Positions 22,126 to 35,019 of a stretch of DNA of 64,000 bases are shown piece by piece. The stretch is from Megalobrama amblycephala (lineage: Eukaryota > Chordata > Actinopteri > Cypriniformes > Xenocyprididae): assembly GCF_018812025.1 (NCBI RefSeq), contig NC_063066.1, positions 5,104,382-5,168,381 of the forward strand. The letters are read 5' to 3'. The notes under the pieces were generated by a model that was not told the DNA's origin, did no database searches, and saw nothing but the letters and a program-made list of their open reading frames with translations. The position numbers were made by a program, and so were the translations under genes. The stretch's first letter is position 1. Every line of letters begins with the position of its first letter.

Positions 22126-24375
22126 TTCTTTGCCTTTTTCCCATCGCATATCAGATCAGAAAGGCGATTATTTTAAATGAAAATGAAGAAAATATTTGAA
22201 AAGTGGACATAAAGTGCCTAATGGGTATTTAATAGTAGGGAAAAAGGTGTTTATAGGGTATAGGTGTAGGGAGGGCTTTATTGTTCCAATAAGGTGCCAT
22301 CCATTTAATGATTTTAATAAATATAAGTATTTACACTCAATATGTTATTGCATACTGTTTTATACTGCAACACACTGAGTTGCAAATAGTATCTGTCACC
22401 ATTTGCACTATATAAATATCATCTAACATCTATTTACATTTAGTACAAATTGCATTAGTGCAAAGAAAACACTGCTTTTTCACTTAGTGTAAATAGCTAA
22501 AAAACTAGTGATCCTGACCCATCCTTACATGCAATGGCTGTTCTTCCTTTCCAGAGTCAAAATGTGGTTGTGATAACACCAACCATGTCAGATTAGCATA
22601 ACACATAGCATCCTTCTGTGACCTTGAGGTCGGGTTTGTGTGCCATTTACCAGTTCTTTTCAACCAACCACTTCTATCATGTCAACACAATGAAGAAAAC
22701 TAAGTCTTGCCAGTGTTTTGTACATAAATGCTTCCATTAAACTGTCTTCAGAGTGTTTTCACATGAGTAATGAATTGATAGATTGAAAAAAAAACGTGTT
22801 GCAATAACCATTTGCTAGGAATGATTTGCATTATCGTGCAGTGCTTTGCATCTAATTATAAATCTTTTTCTGTCATCTCCTATGAAGCCATATTCTATCC
22901 AGCTCAATCATCCATCCTGGTGAATGTAAATTATATGATAATCTGATATCCGAATGTGGAGATTTGTAAAATAACAAGACAGCAAAAGTATATATGTCAT
23001 CTGAAATCTCACAATGCACTATAATGGTGGGAAGATGTCAAGGAGAAATGATGTTCTGATTCTGATTGTGCATCTCATCCATCTTTGAGCTTCTAGAATG
23101 ATATAATGGGATTAGAATGAAAGCCTCAAGGTTACAGTTTGGAGAAACAAACTCAAAAGTGTTTTTATTATGAAACTCCTTAATATCTTCTAAAAGGATA
23201 GTTGTATTGTTTAATGCTAAAGATAAAGAAGATCATGTACTTTCTGAAGCTATTAGTGGATCCTTACATAAGCTCTACTTCAGTGGAAAACTACAAGATC
23301 ACTGCAGGGCGTTTGATTTCCTAAACAGAAAATTGCACAAAATAGCACAAAAACAAATGTTTCGATAATATGACAATTAATTTGAGATGCTTATTGCACT
23401 CAATACTGTAGTGGATTTTTGAAATCAAAGGTCTCAGGGAAACAACATAGCTGCTTAAAGCATGGATGGAGCTGGCTGAGACTTTGCCCAACCAGGCATG
23501 AAATTATTACTCTTCCTATCAAAGACTTTACACAATTATGCAACACAATAATGCATGAATAGAAACATGGTTTTTGCACATGTACAGGAAACCTCTCTGA
23601 AGAAGACCTTGCCTCAGCTTTGGTAAGAATAATAGGAGGCTTTTTATGGGTTTTGGGTCCTATTAAATTGTACTTTTCCACAAAAACCAGCAATAATATG
23701 CCTCTAAATCAAAAAAGCAATTATAAGAGACTCTCACATGCCTTGTGAGGAAACACTTTAGCCGGATCACAGCAGATCTGTATGCGAAAGATGTTTTTCT
23801 CTGAACATGCTTTCACAAATCAATTGATTTGCTTGGGCAAATGAAAAACTTGTTAAATAAAGTAAAAAAAAATGTGAATGTATCTGGTAGATTGTCTCTG
23901 TGGCAGTGGAATGATGACTTCAGTGAAGATTAGTTCTCTGTGATTCTGTCCACATCCTCTCTTCTCTTCTTACAGATCCTTTTAAAGTGATACACATGGT
24001 CCCTGATTGCATCCATTAAGCCTATTGGAAGCTACCTTCAGCCACAGCTTAATGACTCAGGTAAAAGACGCCTGGGGGCAGCTCAAATCAATAGATATGG
24101 ACAAGGAAAGATTCCTGACTTTCCTGACAACCCTAGAGCTTTCAGCTTAAAGGCAGGACTGAGTGCAGATACACAACTTTAAAACACATTAAAACTCTAA
24201 AACCTTTCTGACAGACAGTTTCTTATCCATAAAGATGCCTTGAAAGCAGAATGATGAGAAAAAAGCACCAAAACCTTGAGGAAATATCAGCGCGCTCATC
24301 GTCTTTTCTTGTTCTTTGATGGACTCTGCCAAATAAAAACACCACACAGAATTGCATCACTCTGTTTTTTTATGT
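22126..24375. other. Intronic or intergenic interval, nothing supported
   Basis: AT-rich sequence between the candidate distal and proximal cplx2 promoters, with only short homopolymers. The 97-codon minus frame at 23400-23693 has no supporting context. Confidence 0.35.
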
Positions 24376-24390
24376 TTTCGTTTTTTTTAT

Positions 24391-25250
24391 TTCATTAAAG
24401 TCGCCATGAAATGTAAGTTGTGATAGTCTTTTCTTCACTACTGTTGCGTATATCTGAGTTAAACGCTTCTCAAACAAGAAAAAATGTAGGGTGAGACTTG
24501 ATTTTGTCCATTGGGAATTGATTGGATTGTTGTGGTTTGCTATTAGTTGACCTCATGTGAATGACAGGTTGTCCCGCCCTCAATATTTGCATATGCCAGC
24601 TCATGTTCCCAACATTATGAAAGTCATTAGACAAGGGCAGAACGTCTGGATGTGCACAGCTGAATCATCAGACTAGCTAAGCAAGCAAGGACAATAGCGA
24701 AAAATGGCAGATGGAGTAATAATAACTGACATGATCCATGATATCATGATATTTTTAGTGATATTTGTAAATTGTCTTTCTAAATGTTTCGTTAGCATGT
24801 TGCTAATGTACTGTTAAATGTGGTTAAAGTTACCATCGTTTCTTACTGTATTCACGGAGACAAGAGTTGTCGCTATTTTCATTTTTAAACACTTGCAGTC
24901 TGTATAATTCATAAACACAACTTCATTCTTTATAAATCTCTCCAACAGTGTAGCATTAGCCGTTAGCCACGGAGCATAGCCTCAAACTCATTCAGAATCA
25001 ATGTAAACATCAAAATAAACACTTTACTTACGCGATTAGACATGCTGCATGACGAACACTTTGTAAAGATCCATTTTGAGGGTTATATTAGCTGTTTGAA
25101 CTTTTTTAAATGTTGTGTAAGGCAAGCGCGAGCTCTTGGGGTGTGGAGCACGAGATTTAAAGGGCCACACACCCTGAATCGACTCATTTCTAATTATGCC
25201 CTAAAATAGGCAGTTAAAAAAATGAATTAAAAAAAATCTATGGGGTATTT
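24391..25250. repeat. Dispersed repeat starting TTCATTAAAGTCGCCATGAA
   Basis: It runs to GGGCCACACACCCTGAATCG and a T-rich end. Its first about 200 bp is repeated directly at 25258-25450 with few changes. Confidence 0.6.
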
Positions 25251-25257
25251 TTTTTAT

Positions 25258-25530
25258 TTCATTAAAGTTGCCATGAAATGTAAGTTGTGATAGTCTTTTC
25301 TTCACTATTGTTGCGTATATCTGAGCTTCTCAAACAAGAAAAAATGTAGAGCGGGACTTGATTTTGTCCATTGGGAATTGATTGGATTGTTGTGGTTTGC
25401 TATTAGTTGATCTCATGTGAATGACAGGTTGTCCTGCCCTCGCGCCAGTAAACACATCATCAGAGAAAAGATGTCCAGGCAAGAGGGAGGGGAAGTTATT
25501 TTGATAAAAAACTACACTGCATTCCATAAA
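25258..25530. repeat. Second, truncated copy of the TTCATTAAAGT repeat
   Basis: Shares GCCATGAAATGTAAGTTGTG and GGGAATTGATTGGATTGTTG with 24391-24600. It breaks off at CCTGCCCTCGCGCC, so it is a partial adjacent copy. Confidence 0.6.
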
Positions 25531-26029
25531 GTATTAATATAGTCTGAATGAAATGCAGACGTACTACATTTGGCATGTTGTCATTTGGTTCACTTCCATT
25601 CACAAATCCTCTCCTGTGGACTCATGGGATAGTAAAGCGGTTATCAGACACTTCGGAATCAGGTAATATTAACTTCAGGTAATATTAACTTCAGAATCTC
25701 ACCAGAAGTAGTAGGTCAACCTTTCTGATACACAAAACACAATGAAAGTAACATTCGATGGATCGTTTTTGAATATATGAATGTGTCATTTTGAGTAGAA
25801 AATGAACTCCAAATGTCACAAAGCTGCAAGTTACTAAACCTAACAACAAAAGCAATGATAAAACTACTGGAAAACAACAAAAAAACAACCTTATTAATTA
25901 TTCATGCCCCAGTGCATGATGGGGACACTAGTATCAGAAAAGTTGAGTAGGATTTACTTCATTTTATAACGTTGATATTTATGCTTTCATTTCTACAAGC
26001 TTGAATTAAGTTCCAGTATAGAATTTACT

Positions 26030-27086
26030 AAAGGGGACATATCATGAGAATCAGACTTTTTCCGTGTTTAAAGAACTGGAAGTTGCAAATGATTTTCTCC
26101 AGTGTTGTGACGTATTTCCAAGTGAAACAGAATAGTGAATAGAGGGCAGGGTTTTACTTTAGCACTCCTCCTCTCCATCTCTCGCTCATTGCAGACTAAC
26201 GGTTGCAGGGGAGTGGTTAAACTGACGTTATCAGAGAAGGAACGCCATTCCAGACCGGAAGTAACTTTTCAGATTTTGATTAAAGATTACCACGACAAAC
26301 ACTTTTTTTCTGTGTATTAACTTGCACAGATTCATTGTTTACTACAATACAAGTAATATGCACTAACAAAGTAGATAGGGTCAATTTTACTTTTTACGAC
26401 TTTTACGACTTTAAGTGCTATAATCGGGTGCATCTACCAACCCAGAAAATGTGAAAAAAGGACAACCCAGTACCTTTGTTTTGGCAAGCCTTTCGCTGAA
26501 AGCATGTGAAAAAAATGAGCCGCTCAGATTTCACTCCCCTTGTGACATAAGAAGGGGATCTTATTATAATATTACCGCCCCTCAATCTGCACGTTTCCAC
26601 CCACGGCGCTACCATTTTGTTTTTCGCAAGCAACAATGGTGTACCAGTTCTAACGTCACGGCAAAAGTTGGAGCAAAGCATGCTAACTGTCCTGTCGTTG
26701 GTTGCACAGATGAGCACAGAACGCTATTTAGAGTCTCGTTAGCTTGGATAGCCTGCAAGTTGACCCTGGCAAGCTCGATTGCTAAAGGAGAGTTTCTGTC
26801 TGAGCGATATTTTGGAAAAAAATATTAGATCATTCACAGCGTTTGAGATTCTCCAGCTTTGTTGTTGTTGAGCAACCGAAGCACGAGCTGTTAAAGCTCC
26901 GCCCTCTTCTGGAAAGTGACCGGGAGCAGCAGCTCATTTGCATTTAAAGGGACACACACAAAAATGGTGTGTTTTTGCTCACACCCAAATACGGGCAAAT
27001 TTGACAAGCTATAATAAATGATCTGTGGGGTATTTTAAGCTGAAACTTCACGGACACATTCTGGGGACACCAGAGACTTATATTAC
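26030..27086. repeat. 1.06 kb dispersed repeat, AAGGGGACATATCATGAGAA to CTGGGGACACCAGAGAC
   Basis: Its 3' quarter is nearly identical to 13670-13890. Its 5' part (CAAGTGAAACAGAATAGTGA) is matched in inverted orientation at 38985-39100. A 125-codon plus frame and a 99-codon minus frame overlap at 26418-26828; see findings for a weak Cys-rich motif in the plus frame. Confidence 0.65.
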
Positions 27087-27109
27087 TTCAGTCAGGACCA
27101 CTTAAGTCA

Positions 27110-27600
27110 AAAATTACAAGAGACAAAATTTAGTCAATTTTTTATTGGCATATTTGCTAAAGTTACAATTTGGCAGTATGGCTCTGTTCTAAATTCCCCG
27201 TCCTTTCATGAGCTCCATGAAAGCCAAGACCGGGAACAGCAGCAGCTTCTGGGGACAACCTCCCATGTTTTAACTGGGAGAGCAGCAGAAAATCCCCCTA
27301 TTGAGAACAGAGCATGCATCAATGACAACAGAATGACACTGATTAAGTTATACACAAGTTTAAGGAGGAGCTGGGGAGGAGGTGGGTTGCAAACAGCGTG
27401 CAGTGGAAGCAGCCAAGCAGGCAGAGAGACGGAAGCTGCGTTTAAGTAATGCGCCTTATTTTAGAGTTGCCAATGGAGTCCATAGAAATTGGATCAGCTG
27501 ATATGGGTGGGGTTGGAATTTGAGAATCAGCTGATAGCGGAGCTTGACTACGAGGCCTGCCTGAACTAACGCTGATGCTTAATATCTTGTAAAAGGGGCA
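27110..27600. repeat. Probable unclassified repeat
   Basis: GGGAGAGCAGCAGAAAATCC and GAGGAGCTGGGGAGGAGGTG give this interval a base composition unlike its surroundings. It has no exon-like frame. Class and ends unclear. Confidence 0.3.
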
Positions 27601-27744
27601 TAATAAATTCTTGCCTTATATATTATTTTGGCTTTAATAAGGATTTTCCCAATAAATAGGCAAGAATAAACCCAGTGTCCTCCATGATTCCTGTTTTTTC
27701 CAACAACAAAGCACTTGAATACAACAAGCTCATAATCACAACTT

Positions 27745-28085
27745 CAGAACGGCGGATCAGCCGCGGAGGTATCGCGGCTTCCGGACCGTATCGCGAACGG
27801 ACCCGTATCGGCGTCTACTTGCGTGCAGTGACAGATCCGCAACGAAGGTAGATCGCGGACCCGCCGTGGCTCCGCGCTGCATCCGCTCCGCATCCGATGA
27901 TACAACCGTTACAGTAAATCGGATCCGACATGGGTCCGCTCAGGATCCGCTGATTGACAGTAGAATTTATGCGGCCCCGGAGGCAGAGCTGATCCTCTGG
28001 GCGGTGCCAAAACGAATGTGACAGTCACGCGGGTTTGGCGACTTGAATGCGGATCCGCCTAGGAGTCTCCTGCTGTGTGGGTGGG
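27745..28085. repeat. CpG-dense block with repeated CGGATCCGC-like words
   Basis: A GC-rich island in AT-rich DNA, built from degenerate GGATCCGC, CGCGGA and GTATCGCG words (e.g. CGGATCAGCCGCGGAGG, ATCGGATCCGACATGG, GAATGCGGATCCGCC). No open frame of note. It looks like a repeat core or transposon end; the class is not identified. Confidence 0.45.
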
Positions 28086-29719
28086 AAACAGGAAATTTCC
28101 GATTGCACATAAAGGTAGCAAGACCTTTTGATTGAGCTATTTTATTATTTATGCATTCAATGACAAAAAAACAAATACTGCTTGTATTCTAATCAGACAA
28201 TCAGTTTAGACTGGCAATTTTGCACTTACATTGTAGAACCAACTTTTCCCAGTAATTTAGGAGAGAAGTTCTAGTAGGTCACATTACAGAGAGAATAATG
28301 GGTGAGTAGATCTGTCCCACTTATTTCGTGTCCTCTAGAATGAGGATGTTTTCCTGGTTTTAATAAAAACCCCAAGCTGCAAGAACACCATATACCTGAG
28401 GGTAATAAACACGCCTGACATTTACAAAGAAATGTTTTGAGGTTTACACCATTACAAATTACCATTAATTACGGTTTCAAAATATAAAATGAATTTCAAA
28501 ATGAAAACAAAAATGTGCATCTTGAGTAAAGCAATAAAATGCAAATAATACAGAAAATATATTAATTAATTGTTTAATTCTCATGCTGAAATGAAGTTAT
28601 TTACTTAATAGTTTCTGACATTTGCAGCCAGAAACAAGCATGAAATGAACAATATTTTTCGGTTGAGTTGTATGTCCATGATGCCTATGGCGAGTCGATC
28701 ACTTACACCAGTTACATTTATTCTGTGACATTTCTGCTGAGTTTGCCAAGCTACTATGTGGTTCAATTATTACTTGATTAAAAAAAAGCAATTTTGCAGT
28801 GAATATGCCAAATTATCCTGTAGAAGTATATATGAAACCATGCATACAATCTGGAGCCTGGAAGTCTGCCAGCACAAAATCTTTAAACCATATGCCACAA
28901 TTTTGTTGAATTGTCATAACATAAAAATTAAAAGCACTGATTACGCAACTGTAACAGCAAACCAAACAGTTTCAACCTGCTAGTAAATAAGGAACTGATA
29001 CACTTCCCGCAAAAGGGAAGATGTGGGAGGTTGTGGGAGGGATACAGGAAGGCAGGGCATGAAGGGTAATTAGGTTAAACTCTGAGCAGCTCTGCCTAGT
29101 TTACAAAGCGACTCTGACAGAAAAACACCACTCACGATTAGATTAAATATAAGGCACGGGGCCTGGCTACAATACTATACAGGTCCATCCCAACACACAG
29201 GAGCAGGAAAGCAATCTGTTCATTCTCAGCATGTATATTAATACATCATGCCTGGAATCATTTTGCCGGGAATCGGCATTTATTAGCACAACAAAACACA
29301 GACCTAGTGCAGATCAATGTATCCTACTTTTACACAGTCATGTGTCCTGTTCTACAGGTGCAGGTTTATATTACGAAAAACACTGCAGAATAAATGTATG
29401 CCACAGAGCCGGATGAAAAGTTCTTTCAGGGCAGTGGGATATTTTTCTCAGAAAACAGGGTCTGTAGATAGACATTAATGACTTGGCTGAAAAAAAAAAG
29501 CTATATAGTATAAATAAACAATGTTTTGCTTTGACTGCAAAGAAAAATAATATATACGATTATAATTTTAATCATTTAAATACATGTTACAACTTGAAAT
29601 TACATATAAAATGCTTTACTATACGTCACTATGCGATCATAATTATATCTGATTATTTCTAAAGACTTTTTTCTACAGACTTTGCAAGCATGCCACCAAA
29701 ACAGAAAGCATATCTGTCT
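28086..29719. other. Non-coding interval, nothing supported
   Basis: AT-rich sequence. The 64- to 75-codon frames at 28271-29416 lack splice or domain support. Confidence 0.35.
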
Positions 29720-31307
29720 TTAAAGGAATAGTTCACTTCAGAATTCAAATTTCCTGATAATTTACAAAGAGTCGCGTGACCTTTCCAACGTGATAACGTA
29801 ATGCGTGGCGCATCGCAGGGCTAGTGCAAGATGAGCATTTGTACTAAAAAAGTATATAATTTTTTTTTTTTTTTTAGAAAATGACTGATTGTTTCTCTAG
29901 ATAAGACCCTTATTCCTTGTCTGGGATTGTGTAGAGTAGTGATCGACCGATGTATCTGTTTACCGATATTTTCCCCGACATTTAAGCATTTTTCCATAAT
30001 CGGGTAATCGGTTTTGTAATATCGGATTCGCCGATTTACGGCGCCATCTTGTGGCCGTTTTGAGATTTCCGCCATTGCAGCCCGGGCGTCTGAGGAGATC
30101 AGTCAACAACAACTCAGTGCACAGGTAAAGTATATGTTCTACTTGGTTTGCTTTAATTAATCAACTTTATTTAACATAACAGACATGCACAAATGAGATC
30201 TGAGACATAAATTCCTGATATAGTTAATTTATGCAGCTTGTTTCTAAACAATTGAGAGGAACTCATTGAGTCACGTAGTGTAATTCGTCATGTCCTGCCC
30301 CAATAAAGACGTAACTTTACATGAATTAAATAAAACAGACATGAATGAGTGCATGTTGAAAATAAAAGCGCTGAATTTAATTCTCTATCTGTTGTATTTG
30401 CTCACCATTAGTCTAGAAGAAAAAGTTCGTTCATATTGCTTAGCAACTGACGGATGATCAGGAGCCTCAAGCACGGCCACTGAATGAAACTTTTGACAAG
30501 ATTATCTTGTTTAAACACCCTAGATTATATTATCATTTACTACATAACAATTATTTCGCTAATACACATATAAATATAGCCTACCGCTTTGTGGAAATTA
30601 ATTATTTATTATCTCCATGCGCGATCGCGGTTGATTAAGTTATAGTCAAACAGCACTTTGTCAGTTGGCATTTCATGATTTAACGTTAGATTACATTTAG
30701 ATCATAAAATGCCAACTGACAAGTGCTGTTTAACTTTATATAGTCTCGGAAAAAAAAGTTCGTTCATATTGCTCAGCACCTGAATGGGTTGATGATCAGG
30801 AAGCCTCAAGCACGGCCACTGCATGAAATTTTTGACAAGATTATCTCGTTTAAACACCCTACATTATATAATCATTTGATTTACTACATAACCATTATTT
30901 AGTTAATAAATATTTTTTGTATGCAAGGAGGGAGTGATTGTTATAAATAAAATGGTTTGTTCAGCTCATTTGTGTTGTAATAATTGTCAAAAACAGAAGT
31001 ATAACAGTAAATAAATATCGGTTCTGCATATCGGTTATCAGGTACATAAACATGCAAATAATCGGTATCCGTTATAAAAAATCAATATCGGTCGATCACT
31101 AGTGTAGAGTCCTTGAAACTGACATTTGGACCTTCAACCCATTGGTTGCTGTTGAAGTCCACTATATGGAGAAAAATCCTGGAATGTTTTCCTCAGAAAC
31201 CGTCATTTCTTTTCGACTGAAGAAAGAAAGACATAAACATCTTGGATGACATGGGGGTGAGTAAATTATCAGGAAATATTAATTCTGAAGTGAACTAGAT
31301 CTTTTAA
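29720..31307. repeat. Foldback element split by a hAT insertion
   Basis: The outer ends AGTTCACTTCAGAATTCAAA and TTAATTCTGAAGTGAACTA are inverted, as are CCTGATAATTTAC and GTAAATTATCAGG just inside. The central part is replaced by the hAT element 29937-31101, so the original repeat was about 0.42 kb. Confidence 0.75.
29937..31101. mobile_element. Non-autonomous hAT element, 1165 bp
   Basis: The termini TAGTGATCGACCGAT and ATCGGTCGATCACTA are perfect inverted repeats, with the 8-bp direct repeat GTGTAGAG on each side (29929-29936, 31102-31109). ATCGG words cluster at both ends. No transposase frame. Inside are an imperfect direct duplication of about 150 bp (30421 onward and 30754 onward) and a hairpin (about 30649-30731). 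Confidence 0.85.
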
Positions 31308-32215
31308 GTATCATCCACACAAATTTTCAGTGTGTACAGTATATTTTTTACAATATATATAGTAAAAGTATATGTTTTGTATATATTTTAAAGTTGTATT
31401 TTCTGTTTTATAGGTTTAACGAAGCAAATCAAAACATTTTCAATGTACAACCAAAGTACAGCCTATACCCCTCGATGGGAATCATTAATATGGACGAAAA
31501 ATCTGATATTTTATGGCAATGTATCAAAAGTCAGCATTGACCCACTTAAGCCAGCATATGAATATTACACCCCCTGCTGCGTGAGAGCAGTTGAAGACAC
31601 TTGATTTGAGGAAGGGGGTCTGCAGCTACTTCCACTGACCTCCTGCTATGTAATTGTCAAAGCTTATCATCGCGTGCTGGGTTGGGCTCACACAAGAGGT
31701 CATGGGAACCCCCTCTCCAATGGGGGCCAATTAGCTCTTGTCACATTAAAGTTAACATGTCATATACACATTACTGTATTGTTGCTGACTGCACTGCTTA
31801 ACAGCTGATTCACACTTTCCATTGTGCTGTATTCCAACAGTGCATTACAAACAGATGGCTGTGAAAAAGGAACAGTTGCTCTGATTGCACACAATATTTT
31901 CGTGTGCAATCTTGTGAAAATGCCAGACTAAATTTGTATACTACATATTGTGAAACACTGGACCACCCGTGCAACGGGATTAGAATTTAGGCATTGCTTT
32001 ACATGTCAGACAGATGGTTTTTCCTTTCTAAGTGGGATGTTCTTGGGCAGAATAAGCTTCATTGGGGGCCAAGAAATGTTTTTTTGATTTATTGAAGTTT
32101 ATAAAAGTCTTCAGCAATTCTTAAACCCATTTAATTATTATATAGTCACAATCCCTCAGTACTCAAGTTCACACATAAATATTTGGTTTTGCACTAAAAA
32201 TGCATATCTGTTGAC

Positions 32216-33106
32216 CAGTGTTGGGGTTAACGCATTATAAGTATTGTGAGTTACGTATAACTAGATTATTTTTTCAATTAACTAGTAAATTAATGCATTA
32301 CTTTTAAATTACAACCAAATGTCTGAGTTACTTTTTCAAATAAGTAATGCAAGTTACTTTGTTTTCCCATTTATTGACTGATGCCCTCATGCTGTCCTCA
32401 TGCTGAGAGTAAGTGCAGAGGTGTTGTGTGCGCTGTGAACATGATCTTATTGTAGTTCTAGACTAAATGTGAGCATGCATTTACTCATCAGACTTGCACT
32501 AAAACAGATTCAGTATTCCTCAAAATGAATAAAAACAGTGAAATACAAACTCAGAATATTACGCAAACCTGCAATAATTAAATGTTTAAAGGATTAGTTC
32601 ACTTTCAAATGAAAATTACCCCAAGCTTTACTCACCCTCAAGCAATCCTAGGTGTATATGACTTTCTTCTTTCTGATGAACTCAATTGGAGTTATATTAA
32701 TAAATATCCTGATGCATCCAAGCTTTATAGCCATGTGGAGTATGTTTATGATGGATGGATGCACTTTCTTCAGCTCATACTCATTGGTTCACTGCCATTA
32801 TAAAGCTTGGATGTGTCAGGATATTTATTAATATAACTCAGATTGTGTTCAAACTGTACAAACGTGGATTTTCATTTCCGTCAGCCTGAGGCTCATTCAT
32901 TTCACCTCTGGTGTGAAAGGGCTTTTGCATTTGCCAAAAAATGTTTTAATAAAAAAAAACAAAAAAACAAACAAACAAGCAAACCCAGCCCAGATGAAAG
33001 AAGTATGTAACATTACTTTCCATAAAAAGTAACACAATTAGTTACTTTTTTAGGGAGTAACGACAATGCAATATTGTAATGCATTATTTTTAAAAGTACA
33101 ACACTG
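32216..33106. mobile_element. hAT-type element with CAGTGTTG ends
   Basis: The left end CAGTGTTGGGGTTAACGCAT and right end CAACACTG are inverted, flanked by the 8-bp direct repeat CTGTTGAC at 32208-32215 and 33107-33114. The subterminal sequence is TAATGCATTAC-rich, like the satellite arrays near 38 and 49 kb. A small foldback element is nested at about 32585-32850. No transposase. Confidence 0.75.
32585..32850. repeat. Nested foldback element
   Basis: The left arm (AAAGGATTAGTTCACTTTCA, ATATTAATAAATATCCTGA) and right arm (TCAGGATATTTATTAATATA) are inverted around about 60 bp. Same broad family as the 2.8 and 35.0 kb copies; lies wholly inside the hAT element. Confidence 0.6.
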
Positions 33107-33114
33107 CTGTTGAC

Positions 33115-35019
33115 CAATAGGTTGTCCATTTCAGCTAACTCAGGCCTCTTCCTTGAGTCTGAAGTGTGTACGGTGTTTGTACGTCTGCCAAGTGGCTAAC
33201 CATGCAGAGGGAGTATAGAAATCTGGAGGAGAGAGATAAGCTTTCAGTTGAAATACTTGCTGCAAGCATTTCATCCAAAGAGCATTATCTTCAGACCATT
33301 TAGCCAGATTAAAGGTCTTTTCAATTATAATCAACCTCTCCAACATCTTTCCACAGCATGACACGGCAACATATACATCTAGTTCACAAAACCGACCAAT
33401 CAGACCAGGTGCAGTCCGAGCTTTATTCTTTTAGGAAGCATTCGATTTTTGTTGGTTTTATCCATTGTGTTTATTGCATGCAAAATGCCAATTAAAGGAT
33501 TATCTGAAGTAAAAATAATCTTTCAAATTTCATAAACCATTGTATCAATAATCACAAAAGAGACAAAAGCTTCTGGTAACCTGTCACTCCACACCTATTG
33601 GTCGTTGCTCAGCAGCTGTTTTATCAGAATTCTGAGAAATTTAGGGCATTTCAATGGTGACAACAAAACCATAGCCTGCAAAAAAGAATATGATCATAAA
33701 GCCTCACAATGCAATTTGATGGAGGTTGGACACAGCTATAAATAATTCAGCACTTGATTTCTCCCCTGCAGCTAGACCTCTCCTGACGACTCTCAGCACC
33801 AAACACACAGCGGAGGCTTCAAAACCGCCACTCCACACCTGTCACCAACAACACCTCTCGGAGACGCTCCCTCCACTCATGCTGGAAGACAGATGCGTCC
33901 ATATGACTGACTTAAAGAGTCATGAATCAACTTTATGCCTGGATGAATTTCTCCCTTATTGGTAATAAAATACATTCAAAGCAGGCTAATGGCAGGCAGA
34001 CCAATTTTCTGACTATTCAATGACGCTAGTGGCACAAAAATGAAACACTTTAAGTGAAAATTCTTTTGCTTTCTGAGGCTTTTAATTCAGCCGAATCTAA
34101 AGCAAAAATCTTATGCATAAAAATCAGTTATATATTATCCAGAATAATCACACATCAAGGAAAATGGTGCATACACCACTGTATTTTTCTTTTGCAAAGT
34201 TGCATTACAGTATGAATGACCAATCTAAATGAAGTGTCTACATGTTTTACTGAAGCAGAAATAACGCGATCTTATCTGTTCCGCTACTATACATCCATTT
34301 CATGCATTCTCTCTTTCGCTCCTTTTATCTCTTCTTTTCACTCTCACAGCACATGAATAACGGTCAAGGGTTAGGTCTAATTCCCATTCTTGCCTGGGGC
34401 CAAAAGTAAGAAATAGAAATGTGCATTTGCGGTGTCCAATCAGGGGGAATTCTTTTGAAAGCTACAGTTACTGTCCCACGTGTATAAGAACAGTGGCGCT
34501 GCGTGCAAAAGCCATTTGAATAGCTCAAAACATATACTGTAACATTGAAGTATCAGGTTTTTCATTTTATCTTATGAGAGCTGATTATAAACTTTATTGC
34601 AGTACTTATGTTTGGGGTCTCAGCAACCCCAGATATGAACTTAAATAAATTATTTAATGTGCACTTGATAAGATAAACTCATTTATTGTACAAATTAACC
34701 CCACTACTATAAACAACACTGTATTATTTATGGTTTATGGTTTAAATTCATATTAATGAAAAAGATGCATGCCTAATTTTTGTCAATATCAGTCTCATGA
34801 TCAGAATTTGAAGATGAAAATAAGAGGTTAAATTCACAATTGCTATTATAGTTTTTACATTTGTGACATAGGGGTCTCACAGTTTGAGTTTGTCAGAACA
34901 ATAATAAGTATGCAGTCTGTTTATTTTGGCTCTGAAAAGCTTATAAGCCATAAACAGATTATAAACTCGTACCTACATTTTCATTCGGTTTCATTTAGAG
35001 AATTACAGTTTAGATGTTT
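33115..35019. other. Non-coding interval, nothing supported
   Basis: No recognised repeat and no splice-bounded frame. The 79-codon plus frame at 33726-33965 is not similar to any family I know. Confidence 0.35.
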
